DNA from: Phormidesmis priestleyi Ana
Lineage (GTDB): Bacteria; Cyanobacteriota; Cyanobacteriia; Phormidesmidales; Phormidesmidaceae
Reading direction: 5' to 3'
DNA: 41,232 bases
Assembly (NCBI GenBank): GCA_001314865.1
Contig: LJZR01000029.1
Location: 31,364 to 72,595, forward strand
In this document: positions 15,657-25,246 of the stretch, piece after piece
Layout of the letters: every line of letters starts with the position of its first letter
Position numbering within the stretch: the first letter of the stretch is position 1
The notes under the pieces: generated by a model
What the model saw: only the letters and a program-made list of their open reading frames with translations
Database searches by the model: none
Told to the model about the DNA's origin: nothing
Made by a program: the position numbers and the translations under genes

Positions 15657-17198
15657 ATGTCTGTTCGCGTTCGCATTGCGCCTAGCCCCACCGGAAATTT
15701 GCATATTGGTACGGCTCGTACTGCCGTTTTTAACTGGCTGTTTGCTCGCAATCAGGGCGGTCAATTTTTGCTGCGCATTGAAGATACTGACCTAGAACGA
15801 TCCAAGCCTGAGTTCACTGAGAACATTATGCAAGGGCTCAAGTGGTTAGGCCTCAACTGGGATGAAGGCCCGTTTTATCAGTCGCAGCGGATGCCACTGT
15901 ATCGCGCCAAAATTCAAGAACTGCTAGACAAAGGGCTGGCGTATCGGGCCTATGAGACGCCCGAAGAACTCAATGCCATGCGCGAACAGCAGCAGGCCCG
16001 AAAAGAAGCGCCTCGCTATAACAATCAGCACCGCAACCTAACTGCCGATCAAATTGCGGCGTTTGAGGCTGAAGGGCGGCAGGCGGTGATTCGCTTCAAA
16101 ATTGAGGACGAGCGCGAAATTGAGTGGAATGACTTAGTTCGCGGCAGAGTGAGCTGGAAAGGGCGAGACCTGGGCGGCGATATGGTGGTGGCCCGCGCCG
16201 CTTCTTCAGGTTCAAATTTTTCAGGTTCAAATTCTTCAGATTCAAATTCTTCAGATTCAAATTCTTCAGGTTCAAATTCTTCAGATTCAAACGGTGATGT
16301 GGGTCAGCCTTTGTATAACTTTGTGGTAGTGGTGGATGATGCCGATATGAAAATCAGCCATGTGATTCGCGGTGAGGATCATGTAGGGAACACGCCCAAG
16401 CAGATTTTGCTGTACGAGGCGCTGGGGATGAAGGTGCCCATTTTTGCCCATACGCCGCTGATTTTGAATGAGTCGGGGGCGAAGCTGTCTAAGCGGGATG
16501 GGGTGACCTCGGTGGGTGACTTTCAGGCGATGGGCTTTACGGCTGAGGCGCTGGCGAACTATATGACGCTGCTGGGCTGGTCTGCGCCCGATGCGCAGGA
16601 GCTGTTTAGCTTGGCAGAAGCGGCGAAGCTGTTTAGTTTTGACCGGGTCAATAAGGCGGGCGCAAAGTTTGACTGGGATAAGCTCGACTGGATTAACTCG
16701 CAGTATTTGCACGAAAAGTCGGCGGCAGAACTGCTGCCCATGCTGCTGCCCCATTGGCAAGCGGCGGGTTATGCGTTGGATGCTGAGGCCGATGCCGACT
16801 GGCTGCTGCCTTTGGCCGGGATGATCGCGCCTAGTTTGACTCGGCTAAAAGATTGCGTCGATCAAGGTCGGTTTTTCTTTACACCCACGATGGACTTTAG
16901 CGATGCGGCCAAAGATCAGCTCGGCAAAGAAGGCGTCGCTGAGGCGATGCAGGCCGTGCTCGCGGCGTTGAAGGAAACGCCAATTAATAGCGTGGACGAT
17001 ACCCAGTCGTTGATTAATACCGTGACGAAGGCCTTGGGCGTGAAGAAGGGGCTGATTATGCGATCGCTCCGAGCGGCCCTCATGGGTGATATGCAAGGCC
17101 CCGATCTGGCCGAATCCTGGGTGATTTTGCATCGCCGAGGCTTTGATCAGCCAAGGTTAGAAGCCGCGATCGCAACCATTCAATCATTCTCTCAATAA
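15657..17198 (+). CDS. gltX: Glutamyl-tRNA synthetase
   Basis: Class I aminoacyl-tRNA synthetase charging tRNA-Glu, also feeding tetrapyrrole synthesis through glutamyl-tRNA in cyanobacteria. Seen: HIGH motif [18 protein letters not shown] (residues 11-28), family block [25 protein letters not shown] motif AKLSKRDG and an anticodon-binding helical C-terminus. 513 residues, about 30 longer than usual because of an in-frame insert of six 15-bp units giving [10 protein letters not shown] repeats (16206-16290). The insert lies just before the conserved [13 protein letters not shown] strand, in what should be a surface loop. Divergent from wza. The stop codon lies inside a 12-bp tandem duplication (17181-17204). 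Confidence 0.98.
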   Translation: MSVRVRIAPSPTGNLHIGTARTAVFNWLFARNQGGQFLLRIEDTDLERSKPEFTENIMQGLKWLGLNWDEGPFYQSQRMPLYRAKIQELLDKGLAYRAYETPEELNAMREQQQARKEAPRYNNQHRNLTADQIAAFEAEGRQAVIRFKIEDEREIEWNDLVRGRVSWKGRDLGGDMVVARAASSGSNFSGSNSSDSNSSDSNSSGSNSSDSNGDVGQPLYNFVVVVDDADMKISHVIRGEDHVGNTPKQILLYEALGMKVPIFAHTPLILNESGAKLSKRDGVTSVGDFQAMGFTAEALANYMTLLGWSAPDAQELFSLAEAAKLFSFDRVNKAGAKFDWDKLDWINSQYLHEKSAAELLPMLLPHWQAAGYALDAEADADWLLPLAGMIAPSLTRLKDCVDQGRFFFTPTMDFSDAAKDQLGKEGVAEAMQAVLAALKETPINSVDDTQSLINTVTKALGVKKGLIMRSLRAALMGDMQGPDLAESWVILHRRGFDQPRLEAAIATIQSFSQ

Positions 17199-17258
17199 TT
17201 CTCTTTGCCCGATGTTGAGAATTTACGTTAAATTTAGTAAAGACAAGTCTCATAAAAC

Positions 17259-17299
17259 TTGTGATGTCGTAATAAATTTGCTTATTTGCGACATCACAA
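17259..17299 (+). terminator. Perfect 11-bp inverted repeat between gltX and ftsH
   Basis: TTGTGATGTCG (17259-17269) pairs with CGACATCACAA (17289-17299). The 19-nt interior contains AATAA/TTATT that can extend the stem. No U-tract follows, so it may be a weak terminator, a processing site, or an operator (the arms are palindromic) for ftsH, which starts 80 bp downstream. Confidence 0.45.
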
Positions 17300-17379
17300 C
17301 CGCCGATTCCCGCGCATGAGCACCGCTGTGCATATAAAAATGTCTGCGGCTTATCTATAAAAACAGAGGCCACCGAGTC

Positions 17380-19278
17380 ATGAAAAACTTTTCTTGGAAA
17401 ACTGCCGTACTGTGGACCCTGCCCATCCTCGTGGTTGGATTTTTCCTTTGGCAGGGTTCCGTCGGTAGCGCAAATCCCAGCGCCGATACAGGTCGTAATA
17501 CTGCTAGCACTAGCATGACCTACGGACGATTTTTGGATTATTTAGACGCCGGGCGCGTCACATCGGTTGACTTTTATGAAAATGGCCGCACCGCCATTGT
17601 CGAAGCGGTCGATCCTCAAATTGACAATCGGGTACAGCGCTGGCGCGTTGACCTGCCTGGCAATGCCCCTGAGCTCGTAGAGCGTCTGCGGACGGCTGAC
17701 ATCAGCTTAGATTCTCACCAGCCTCGCAACGATGGCGCCATTGTCGGCATTTTGGGCAATTTGCTCTTTCCTATTTTGCTGATTGGCGGTTTGTTTTTCC
17801 TCTTCCGTCGCTCTAACGGTGGCGCGGGTGGTCCGGGTCAGGCGATGAACTTTGGTAAGTCCAAAGCTCGTTTTATGATGGAAGCCAGCACAGGCGTGAT
17901 GTTTGACGATGTCGCTGGGATTGAAGAAGCCAAAGAAGAGCTGCAAGAAGTGGTCACCTTTTTGAAAAAGCCTGAAAGGTTCACTGCAATTGGTGCTCGC
18001 ATTCCTAAAGGCGTGCTGCTCGTCGGCCCGCCAGGAACGGGTAAAACGCTTCTGGCCAAGGCGATCGCAGGAGAAGCCGGTACGCCGTTTTTCTCCATCT
18101 CAGGTTCCGAATTTGTTGAAATGTTCGTCGGTGTGGGTGCCTCCCGCGTCCGCGACCTGTTCAAAAAAGCCAAAGAAAACGCCCCTTGCATCATCTTTAT
18201 TGATGAGATTGACGCCGTGGGTCGCTCTCGTGGTGCAGGCATCGGTGGCGGTAACGACGAGCGAGAGCAAACGCTTAACCAGCTGTTGACCGAAATGGAC
18301 GGTTTTGAAGGCAATACAGGCGTCATTGTCATTGCTGCTACTAACCGGGCCGATGTGCTGGACTCGGCGCTCTTGCGTCCCGGCCGTTTTGACCGTCAGG
18401 TCTCGGTCGATCCGCCTGATATTAAAGGTCGCCGCGAGGTGCTCGAAGTCCATGCTCGTAACAAAAAGGTCGCTGACGATATTTCTTTAGATGTGATCGC
18501 CCGTCGCACCCCCGGTTTCACCGGCGCAGACCTGGCTAACCTTCTCAACGAAGCGGCCATTCTCACCGCCCGTCGCCGCAAAGAAGCCGTGACCATGCTT
18601 GAAATTGACGATGCGATTGACCGCGTTGTCGCGGGTATGGAAGGCACACCGCTCACCGATGGTAAGAGCAAGCGCTTGATTGCTTACCACGAAGTCGGCC
18701 ATGCGATTATCGCCACGATGATCAAGGCGCATGACCCGCTCCAAAAGGTGACGTTAATTCCTCGGGGCCAAGCCCAGGGACTGACCTGGTTTACGCCTAG
18801 CGAAGATCAGATGCTGATTTCTCGTGCTCAGCTCAAGGCCCGCATTTGCGGGGCTTTGGGGGGTCGCGCCGCTGAAGATGTGATCTTTGGCGATTCTGAA
18901 ATTACCACTGGTGCCGGTAACGACCTGCAGCAGGTAACGAACATGGCCCGCCAAATGGTGACTAAGTTTGGCATGTCTGACGATCTCGGTCAGCTGGCGT
19001 TAGAGAGCGAGCAAGGTGAAGTATTCCTGGGCGGAAACTGGGGCGGTCGCTCTGAGTATTCTGAGGAAATCGCTTCTCGAATTGATATCGCTGTGCGTGA
19101 AATCGTTCAGGCCTGCTATGCAACGACCTGTAACATCATTCGTGAGAACCGTGATGTGATTGATCGGGTCGTGGATCTGTTGATTGAAAAAGAGTCGATT
19201 GATGGCGATGAGTTTCGTCGGATTGTGGCTGAGTACACGACCGTTCCTGAAAAAGAGCGCTTTGTCCCGCAGCTGTAG
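17380..19278 (+). CDS. ftsH: ATP-dependent zinc metalloprotease FtsH
   Basis: Membrane-anchored AAA+ protease; cyanobacterial homologs degrade damaged photosystem II D1 protein and other membrane proteins. Seen: transmembrane helix 1 near residues 10-25, a lumenal/periplasmic domain, and helix 2 at 120-142. Walker A GPPGTGKT follows at 216-223, then Walker [16 protein letters not shown], the second region of homology [19 protein letters not shown], and zinc site HEVGH at 437-441. 632 residues, the usual length. It is followed by a clear rho-independent terminator. Which FtsH paralog it is cannot be decided from the window. Confidence 0.98.
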   Translation: MKNFSWKTAVLWTLPILVVGFFLWQGSVGSANPSADTGRNTASTSMTYGRFLDYLDAGRVTSVDFYENGRTAIVEAVDPQIDNRVQRWRVDLPGNAPELVERLRTADISLDSHQPRNDGAIVGILGNLLFPILLIGGLFFLFRRSNGGAGGPGQAMNFGKSKARFMMEASTGVMFDDVAGIEEAKEELQEVVTFLKKPERFTAIGARIPKGVLLVGPPGTGKTLLAKAIAGEAGTPFFSISGSEFVEMFVGVGASRVRDLFKKAKENAPCIIFIDEIDAVGRSRGAGIGGGNDEREQTLNQLLTEMDGFEGNTGVIVIAATNRADVLDSALLRPGRFDRQVSVDPPDIKGRREVLEVHARNKKVADDISLDVIARRTPGFTGADLANLLNEAAILTARRRKEAVTMLEIDDAIDRVVAGMEGTPLTDGKSKRLIAYHEVGHAIIATMIKAHDPLQKVTLIPRGQAQGLTWFTPSEDQMLISRAQLKARICGALGGRAAEDVIFGDSEITTGAGNDLQQVTNMARQMVTKFGMSDDLGQLALESEQGEVFLGGNWGGRSEYSEEIASRIDIAVREIVQACYATTCNIIRENRDVIDRVVDLLIEKESIDGDEFRRIVAEYTTVPEKERFVPQL

Positions 19279-19321
19279 GTCGTCGTGCTGACGATTGACC
19301 GCAGATTGACCGCAGATTGCT

Positions 19322-19359
19322 AAAAAGGGGGCTCGCCAAATGTAGGTGAGCCCCTTTTT
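19322..19359 (+). terminator. Rho-independent terminator of ftsH
   Basis: AAAAAGGGGGCTCGCC, a 7-nt loop, then GGTGAGCCCCTTTTT: a long GC-rich stem with one bulged G and one G-T pair, ending in a T-tract. The A-tract on the other side could make it work in both directions. Confidence 0.9.
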
Positions 19360-19484
19360 GCTATCCTCTTTGCTATCCGTAGACCCAATGAGATACCTTT
19401 TAAGGCTGAAGCTTTTCGCTCAGTTTTGAGCTTTAAAACCCTGCTCCCTACCCATTCAACGGATCACTCCTCCCTAATCGCGCT

Positions 19485-20624
19485 ATGCCTACGCTCTACA
19501 TTGCGGTGACAAATCATGGCTTTGGCCATGCGACCAGAGCTGCCTCAATCGCCACAGAAGTTCGACGGCGCTGCCAGGCGGCGGGTCTTCCGCTGACGCT
19601 GATTATGGCGACTAAGGCGCCCAAGTGGTTGCTAGATAGCTATTTAATGGCTGATGACTGCGGTACTGACGGCGGTTCTGACTGCGGTGCTGGCTACATT
19701 CATCGCCCGGTTAGCTTTGATGTGGGCGTATTGCAAAGCGACAGCCTCACCATGGATAAGTCTGCCACGCTGCAAGAGATGCAGTTTATTCAGTCGCGGC
19801 AGGATCACTTTGTTGAAACAGAAGCGGCTTTCTTGAATGAATATCAGGTGGATTTAGTATTAGCCGATATTCCGCCACTAATGGGCAAAATTGCTCGAAA
19901 AGCGGGTGTTCCCTGTTGGTTTATTGGTAATTTTGGTTGGGACTTCATCTATCGGCCTTGGGGTGAAGAATTTGGTGAGTTTATTGATGTTGCCGACTGG
20001 ATTGCTGACTGCTTTGCTCATGGCGATCGCACCTTTCGTCTGCCCTTTTGCGAGCCGATGGCCTCACTGCCCAACATTACCGATGTGGGCCTAACCGGTG
20101 GAACCCCTGCCTATTGTGAAGATCATTTGCGTCGTTTGCTCAACAGCCCCATTCCGCCAGCCCAAACAGTGCTACTGACCTTTGGCGGACTCGGCCTCTC
20201 TGCGATTCCCTATACCGCGCTGGCCAAATTTCCCGACTGGCAGTTTATTACCTTTGATGCCAACGCGCCCGACTTGCCGAACCTGTACCGCGTTGCCGAT
20301 CGTAAAATGCGGCCCGTAGACTGGATGATTGTGTGCGATCGCGTTTTCTCCAAACCGGGCTATAGCACCTTTGCCGAAGCCTGCCTGCTCGATAAGGGCG
20401 TTATCACCATCACCCGTGAAGGCTTTGCCGAAGCCCAAATTTTAATTGACGGCATTCAAGACTATGCCCACCATCGCGTGGTTGATGCCGAAGATTTTTT
20501 CAGCGGCGACTGGTCATTTTTAACCGAACCCCTCGCCTCGCCTCGCAAAGTCGATAAGCTCGATAAGCAAGGAAAGGATGCGATCGCCGCTGCTGTCACC
20601 GACCACCTACTGCGCATCGTTTAA
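19485..20624 (+). CDS. Predicted GT-B glycosyltransferase-like protein
   Basis: Seen: 379 residues starting MPTLYIAVTNHGFGHATRAA, the glycine/histidine-rich opening common to UDP-glycosyltransferase/PseG/MurG-like GT-B proteins. The C-terminal half has LLTFGGLGLSAIPY and RVFSKPGYSTFAEACLLDKG, which matches the nucleotide-sugar donor region of these folds. No signal peptide or membrane helix. A short in-frame repeat (CGTDGGSDCGAG) interrupts the N-terminal domain. The substrate is unknown. It stands alone between the ftsH terminator and yjbQ. The stop codon is embedded in a 12-bp tandem duplication (20619-20654, GTTTAAGCACTG). Confidence 0.8.
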   Translation: MPTLYIAVTNHGFGHATRAASIATEVRRRCQAAGLPLTLIMATKAPKWLLDSYLMADDCGTDGGSDCGAGYIHRPVSFDVGVLQSDSLTMDKSATLQEMQFIQSRQDHFVETEAAFLNEYQVDLVLADIPPLMGKIARKAGVPCWFIGNFGWDFIYRPWGEEFGEFIDVADWIADCFAHGDRTFRLPFCEPMASLPNITDVGLTGGTPAYCEDHLRRLLNSPIPPAQTVLLTFGGLGLSAIPYTALAKFPDWQFITFDANAPDLPNLYRVADRKMRPVDWMIVCDRVFSKPGYSTFAEACLLDKGVITITREGFAEAQILIDGIQDYAHHRVVDAEDFFSGDWSFLTEPLASPRKVDKLDKQGKDAIAAAVTDHLLRIV

Positions 20625-20772
20625 GCACTGGTTTAAGCACTGGTTTACACGCTGTGGCTAGGCGCTGCGATCGCTGCTCTTTTGCAAATGTCACGCCTTC
20701 ATCGCAGTGAGATAGACTGGGGTTAGACCCCATCGTTTCCCCGATCATTCACTGTTGCGACGCATTTACGCT

Positions 20773-21228
20773 ATGGCGGCCAATCCCAGCACAACCCAGA
20801 CCCAGACCCAGACAACTCACTATCAAACCGTTTTACGACTGAGCACTCAGGGTAAGTCTATTGGGCGCTTTACCCGCAAGGTGCAAGATGCGGTCGCCAG
20901 CTCTGGTGTGCGTACTGGGCTGTGCTCTATTTTTGTTCGCCACACCTCAGCGAGCCTGATCATTCAAGAAAACGCTGACCCTGACGTACTGGCTGATATG
21001 GAGACTTTTTTATCTAAGCTGGTGCCTGAGGGCAACCACTATCGCCATCGTGACGAAGGGCCTGACGATATGCCCGCTCATATTCGCACGGCGCTAACGC
21101 ATACCTCCGAGCAAATCCCCATTATGGACGGGCGGCTGGCTTTAGGGACATGGCAGGGCATTTATCTGTGGGAGCATCGCGATCGCCCCCACACGCGCGA
21201 AGTCGTCATTCACATTACTGGACACTAA
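20773..21228 (+). CDS. yjbQ: YjbQ family (UPF0047) protein, possible thiamine-phosphate synthase
   Basis: Small trimeric protein family; some members have weak thiamine-phosphate synthase activity. Seen: HTSASLIIQENADPDVLADM, EGPDDMPAHIRTALTHTSE and a C-terminal GRLALGTWQGIYLWEHRDRP, covering the whole family profile with its conserved histidines. An ATG at 20773 gives 151 residues; a TTG at 20755 would add six residues and is less likely. A Thr/Gln repeat (TQTQTQTT) precedes the domain. era starts 16 bp downstream, so the two are probably co-transcribed. Confidence 0.93.
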   Translation: MAANPSTTQTQTQTTHYQTVLRLSTQGKSIGRFTRKVQDAVASSGVRTGLCSIFVRHTSASLIIQENADPDVLADMETFLSKLVPEGNHYRHRDEGPDDMPAHIRTALTHTSEQIPIMDGRLALGTWQGIYLWEHRDRPHTREVVIHITGH

Positions 21229-21244
21229 CTCCTCTATAACTCCT

Positions 21245-22573
21245 ATGGGCGCATCATCAGGAAACAGTTCCTCGGGTCGTAATCCCTCCAAAAGCGAGGC
21301 ATCCAATCCATGGCATGAGGTGTCAGAGACTTCTGCGCGGCCCCGACACAAAGGGGGAGGCACGCGAAAAAAAAAGAGTGCTTCATTTCCCAAATTTGCG
21401 GCGCCCCAGTACAAGGGCGTGAAACAAAAGCCTTTGCCGCTACCGACTTCTGATGCGCCCAAGCCCAAGCTAAAAGGCGCTAAAGCGACGAAATCTATTG
21501 CCTCGCCTGCTGTTTCTCCTGCCAAATCTCCCGCCGGATCTCCTGCTGTTGCTAAGGGATCTCCTTTAGAATCTCCTGCTGACTATCCGATTGTGCCGTT
21601 AGACAATCCAGAAGCCGTAGAGATTAAGGGCAAGCCAAACATCAGCCAGGGCTTAATTCCCACTGCTGCGCCCGATTTTCGATCTGGATTTGTCAGCATT
21701 GTGGGCCGCCCTAATGTGGGTAAGTCTACGCTGATGAACTACTTAGTCGGCCAAAAAATTGCGATTACTTCTCCCATTGCCCAAACCACGCGCAACCGCC
21801 TTCAGGGCATTTTAACCACTCCGCAGGCGCAAATTATTTTTGTCGATACGCCCGGTATTCATAAGCCGCATCACGAGCTAGGCAAGGTGCTGGTGCAAAA
21901 TGCTCGCGTCGCGATTAACTCGGTCGATGTTGTGTTGTTCGTGGTAGAAGCGACCTCAGTGGCTGGCAAAGGCGACTTATTTGTGGCCAACCTAGTTGCT
22001 CACAGCAGCCGCCCGGTGGTTCTGGGAATTAACAAAATCGATCAGCTCAGTGAGAGCGGTCGCAAGGCCGCAGAAATTAAAAGCAGCTACGAGACGCTGG
22101 CCGAAACGCATGGCTGGGATGTGGTGAAATTCTCGGCTCTCACGGGCGAGGGGCTAGATCTGCTGCAAGAAAAGCTGACTGCCAAGCTAGAGACCGGGCC
22201 TTACTACTATCCGCCTGATCTGGTGACTGACCAGCCCGAGCGCTTTATTATGGGCGAGCTGATTCGTGAGCAGGTGCTGTTGCATACGCGCGAAGAAGTG
22301 CCGCATTCGGTTGCGATCGCCATCGACAAAGTTGAAGAAGACGAAAAAATCACCCGTATCCTCGCTACCGTCAACGTAGAGCGCAAGTCGCAAAAAGGCA
22401 TCCTCATTGGCAAAGGCGGTTTGATGATGAAAGCCATTAGCACCGCTGCGCGTGAGCAAATGCAAAAGCTAGTCGCGGGCCAGGTATACCTAGAAATATT
22501 TGTGCGAGTGCAAGAACGCTGGCGGCAGTCGCGAGTACACTTATCGGAGTTTGGCTACAAGGTCGAGAAATAG
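21245..22573 (+). CDS. era: GTPase Era with long disordered N-terminal extension
   Basis: Ribosome-assembly GTPase binding 16S rRNA 3' end. Seen: G1 GRPNVGKS near 154-161, G2 region TTRNRLQG, G3 DTPG, G4 NKID, G5 SALTGEG, and the KH domain IGKGGLMMKAI with C-terminal EIFVRVQERWR. 442 residues against about 300 normally. The extra 145 residues at the N-terminus are low complexity: Ser/Gly-rich, a basic patch RKKKSASFPK, then Ser-Pro-Ala repeats (SPAVSPAKSPAGSP). They continue in frame from an ATG 16 bp after yjbQ. A start just before FRSGFVSIVGRP would give normal Era, so the extension may be optional. The stop lies in a 22-bp tandem repeat. Confidence 0.96.
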   Translation: MGASSGNSSSGRNPSKSEASNPWHEVSETSARPRHKGGGTRKKKSASFPKFAAPQYKGVKQKPLPLPTSDAPKPKLKGAKATKSIASPAVSPAKSPAGSPAVAKGSPLESPADYPIVPLDNPEAVEIKGKPNISQGLIPTAAPDFRSGFVSIVGRPNVGKSTLMNYLVGQKIAITSPIAQTTRNRLQGILTTPQAQIIFVDTPGIHKPHHELGKVLVQNARVAINSVDVVLFVVEATSVAGKGDLFVANLVAHSSRPVVLGINKIDQLSESGRKAAEIKSSYETLAETHGWDVVKFSALTGEGLDLLQEKLTAKLETGPYYYPPDLVTDQPERFIMGELIREQVLLHTREEVPHSVAIAIDKVEEDEKITRILATVNVERKSQKGILIGKGGLMMKAISTAAREQMQKLVAGQVYLEIFVRVQERWRQSRVHLSEFGYKVEK

Positions 22574-22639
22574 TTGAGAAACCGTCGAGAAATCATTGAG
22601 AAACCGTCGAGAAATCATTGAGAAACCGTTAAGAAATCG
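22562..22639. repeat. 22-bp tandem repeat spanning the era stop codon
   Basis: Units at 22562-22583, 22584-22605 and 22606-22627 plus a partial unit read GTCGAGAAAT(AG/CA)TTGAGAAACC. The first contains the last codons and TAG of era. The others are copies of that coding end in the 3' flank. Confidence 0.9.
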
Positions 22640-22690
22640 TCTTGAGCGCTCCCGTGACTTACCCGTGACTTAATTTCGTACCCCTACTTC

Positions 22691-25078
22691 ATGGCCGCGT
22701 CCCTTCTCAATCACCGCTACCAAATTCTTCAACCGCTTGCCCAGAGCAGGGGTGGTAAAACCTTTCTGGCCGAAGATACGCAGCTCCCCTCGCAGCGGCC
22801 CTGTGTGATTAAGCAGCTTAATCCAACGAGCGACCAGGCGGGAATGTTGGCTCAGCAGCGCTTTTTGCAAGCGGCGGCGGCGCTAGAGGCGGCAAGCAAA
22901 GGGCATGGCCTCATTCCCGACTTGTATGCTTACTTTGCACAAGGCGATCAGTTCTATTGGGTTCGAGAATGGATAGAGGGTCAGCCGCTGAGCGCGGCGG
23001 CGCATCAAAATTGGTCAGAAGATCAAGTGAGAGTACTGCTAGTGGCGGCACTGGGCGCGTTGGCTCATATGCACAGTCACCAGATTATTCACTGCGATAT
23101 TAATCCAGACCATATTATTATTCGCCAGTGTGATCAGCAGCCCTGTTTAATCGATTTTGGCGCAATAAAAGCGGTGATGGCTCCAGTCAGGGGTATGCCT
23201 GGGTTTATAGCGCCGGAGCAAGCCGCTGGCAAACCGCTATTTGCCAGTGATATTTATAGTTTGGCGATGACGGCGATTTATTTGCTGACCGGGCGATCGC
23301 CTACCGAAATTCCCCGCGACAGCAGCAACGATCGTCTACTGTGGCAGCAGTTTGCACCTGCGCTCAGCACTCGTTTTGCCAGCATCCTCATGCGTGCCAT
23401 TCATTCATCGCCGCAAATCCGCTACGCAACGGCAGAGGATATGCTCACGGCCCTACAGCCGCCGTCCCTTCGCGGCATCCCTGTGGATGCAACGGTTGTT
23501 GATCCTGCAAGTTTCTCTCCATCGGTTAAGCCAACCCTGCCAAAATCTGTTGGCTTTTTTCCTTCTTTCAATTCGATCTCACTCAATTTAATAAAACAGT
23601 TGTTAAAACGGCCTTGGAAGCCCATCGGATTCACTGTTGGCGCAGTGATATTGGGGACAGGCGTTATTTTGGGCCTGCAATCACAACTCTCTTTGCACAA
23701 CAGCCTTTCACAGGCCGGTGTTGTTGATATCGGGCAGCTTAAAAATGCGGTAAAAGAGAATCCGAAAGACAGCACGGCTCAGGTTAATTTGGCCGCCGCC
23801 TATCGAGAGTCGGGTGCCTATGATGAGGCGATCGCCCAGTTAGAACCCTTACTGAGCGCAGATCCTCGCAATGCTGCTGCCCTGATTGAAAAAGGCAAAT
23901 TAGCGTTTGCCGTTGGTGACTATTCAACCGCGCTGGGCGCTTTCGATCAGGCGATCGCTCAAACGGCTTCCAATGCTGAGGCATTTAACATGCGAGGCGA
24001 CACCTACTACGAAATGAGCGAATATGACAAAGCGGTAGCCGACTATCGCCGTGCTTTAAGCGTAGATGCTAAAAACGGGCAAGCCTATATCAATTGGTCA
24101 GCGGTGAACTCACTTAAGGGCAATCCTCGGGCATCTTTGCAAAACCTGAACAAGGCGATTGAAAATGCCCCCGGCTCAATTTCGGCCTATGTGAATAGAG
24201 GCCTTCGCAAGGCCGATTTAAATGATTATTTGGGTGCGGCCAAAGACTGGCAGCAGGCAATCTCAATGCCGGTTATCACGGCGGATGAACACGCAAGCAG
24301 AGGCTATGCAAAGTCTCGCATGGGCGATACGGCAGGCGCGATCGCTGACTATGACCAGGCACTAATGATCAACCCAAAGCATGTGCGGACCTATGTCAAT
24401 CGGGCTGCTCTTTTTTATGAGCAGGGCGAAAAAGAACAGACGCTAAACGAGTTAGAAAAGGCGCTGGCGATTAATCCTAATGCGGTGACTGCATTGATAT
24501 TTAAAGGCGAGATTAACGCTTTTAAAACCAATCCTGATTGGGATGCTGCGTTAGCCGCGTACAACAGCGCCCTGGCCGTGAGCCCTAATGATCCAGATGT
24601 GTTGAACAATCGCTGTGGAGCTTACTTTGCGACTCAACAGCTAGATTTAGCATTGACTGATTGCGATCGCGGCCTACGAATCAATCCCCGAAGCGCTTCT
24701 CTGTACAATGGTCGCGGCAACATCCGCTTAAACCAAGACAACTTCGAGGGCGCTATTCAAGATTACAGTCGGGCCATCGATATTTACAACCAGACAGGTC
24801 GCGAGCAAAATGCGCAAGGTGCTTACTCCAACCGGGCGAGCGCACGGTTTAAACTTCAAGATCTGAGCGGTGCATTAGCCGATATCAATCAGGCGCTGGC
24901 GCTAAAGCCTGACGCGCCCGAAGACCATTACAAGCGCGGGCTGATAAAAATAGCCCAAAAAGATAGATCAGGGGGCAGTGCAGATATCCGTAAGGCCGCC
25001 GACCTGTATCGTGATCAGGGCCAAACGGAAAGTCATCAAAAGGTACTGGCGATGATGGCCGAGCTAGGGCTGGAGTAA
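22691..25078 (+). CDS. Ser/Thr kinase-like domain, transmembrane helix, TPR repeats; kinase motifs degenerate
   Basis: Seen: an N-terminal Hanks-type kinase fold with VAIK-like lysine in CVIKQL (K41), catalytic loop HCDINPDHI (134-142), DFG at 155-157, APEQ at 174-177 and DIYSLAMTAIYLLTGRSP. Deviations: the glycine loop reads LAQSRGGKTFLAED with the first two glycines lost. In the catalytic loop the usual lysine (HRDLKPxN) is N138 and the metal-binding asparagine is H141, so phosphotransfer may be weak or absent. A single helix (about 311-330, PIGFTVGAVILGTGVILGLQ) is followed by some 12 TPR-like repeats to the C-terminus, for protein binding outside the membrane. 795 residues. Independent of era by spacing (117 bp). 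Confidence 0.92.
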   Translation: MAASLLNHRYQILQPLAQSRGGKTFLAEDTQLPSQRPCVIKQLNPTSDQAGMLAQQRFLQAAAALEAASKGHGLIPDLYAYFAQGDQFYWVREWIEGQPLSAAAHQNWSEDQVRVLLVAALGALAHMHSHQIIHCDINPDHIIIRQCDQQPCLIDFGAIKAVMAPVRGMPGFIAPEQAAGKPLFASDIYSLAMTAIYLLTGRSPTEIPRDSSNDRLLWQQFAPALSTRFASILMRAIHSSPQIRYATAEDMLTALQPPSLRGIPVDATVVDPASFSPSVKPTLPKSVGFFPSFNSISLNLIKQLLKRPWKPIGFTVGAVILGTGVILGLQSQLSLHNSLSQAGVVDIGQLKNAVKENPKDSTAQVNLAAAYRESGAYDEAIAQLEPLLSADPRNAAALIEKGKLAFAVGDYSTALGAFDQAIAQTASNAEAFNMRGDTYYEMSEYDKAVADYRRALSVDAKNGQAYINWSAVNSLKGNPRASLQNLNKAIENAPGSISAYVNRGLRKADLNDYLGAAKDWQQAISMPVITADEHASRGYAKSRMGDTAGAIADYDQALMINPKHVRTYVNRAALFYEQGEKEQTLNELEKALAINPNAVTALIFKGEINAFKTNPDWDAALAAYNSALAVSPNDPDVLNNRCGAYFATQQLDLALTDCDRGLRINPRSASLYNGRGNIRLNQDNFEGAIQDYSRAIDIYNQTGREQNAQGAYSNRASARFKLQDLSGALADINQALALKPDAPEDHYKRGLIKIAQKDRSGGSADIRKAADLYRDQGQTESHQKVLAMMAELGLE

Positions 25079-25246
25079 GAGAAATCGGTACGGGGCTACG
25101 GTTAAGTTGTGCCTATCTCAGCTATGCCCACCCTATATATGGGTAACTGCCTGCTATTTAGGCGCAAACTCGCTACGCTAGGGTTAAATTCGTAATTGTG
25201 GATCACTTAACTTAACCTTGACGCTATCGACTCGCACCTTCGCCAG

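Noticed and set aside
16096-16290. Minus-strand open frame with Asn-Leu-Lys repeats opposite gltX
   Set aside because: It is only the reverse reading of the 15-bp repeat insert in gltX.
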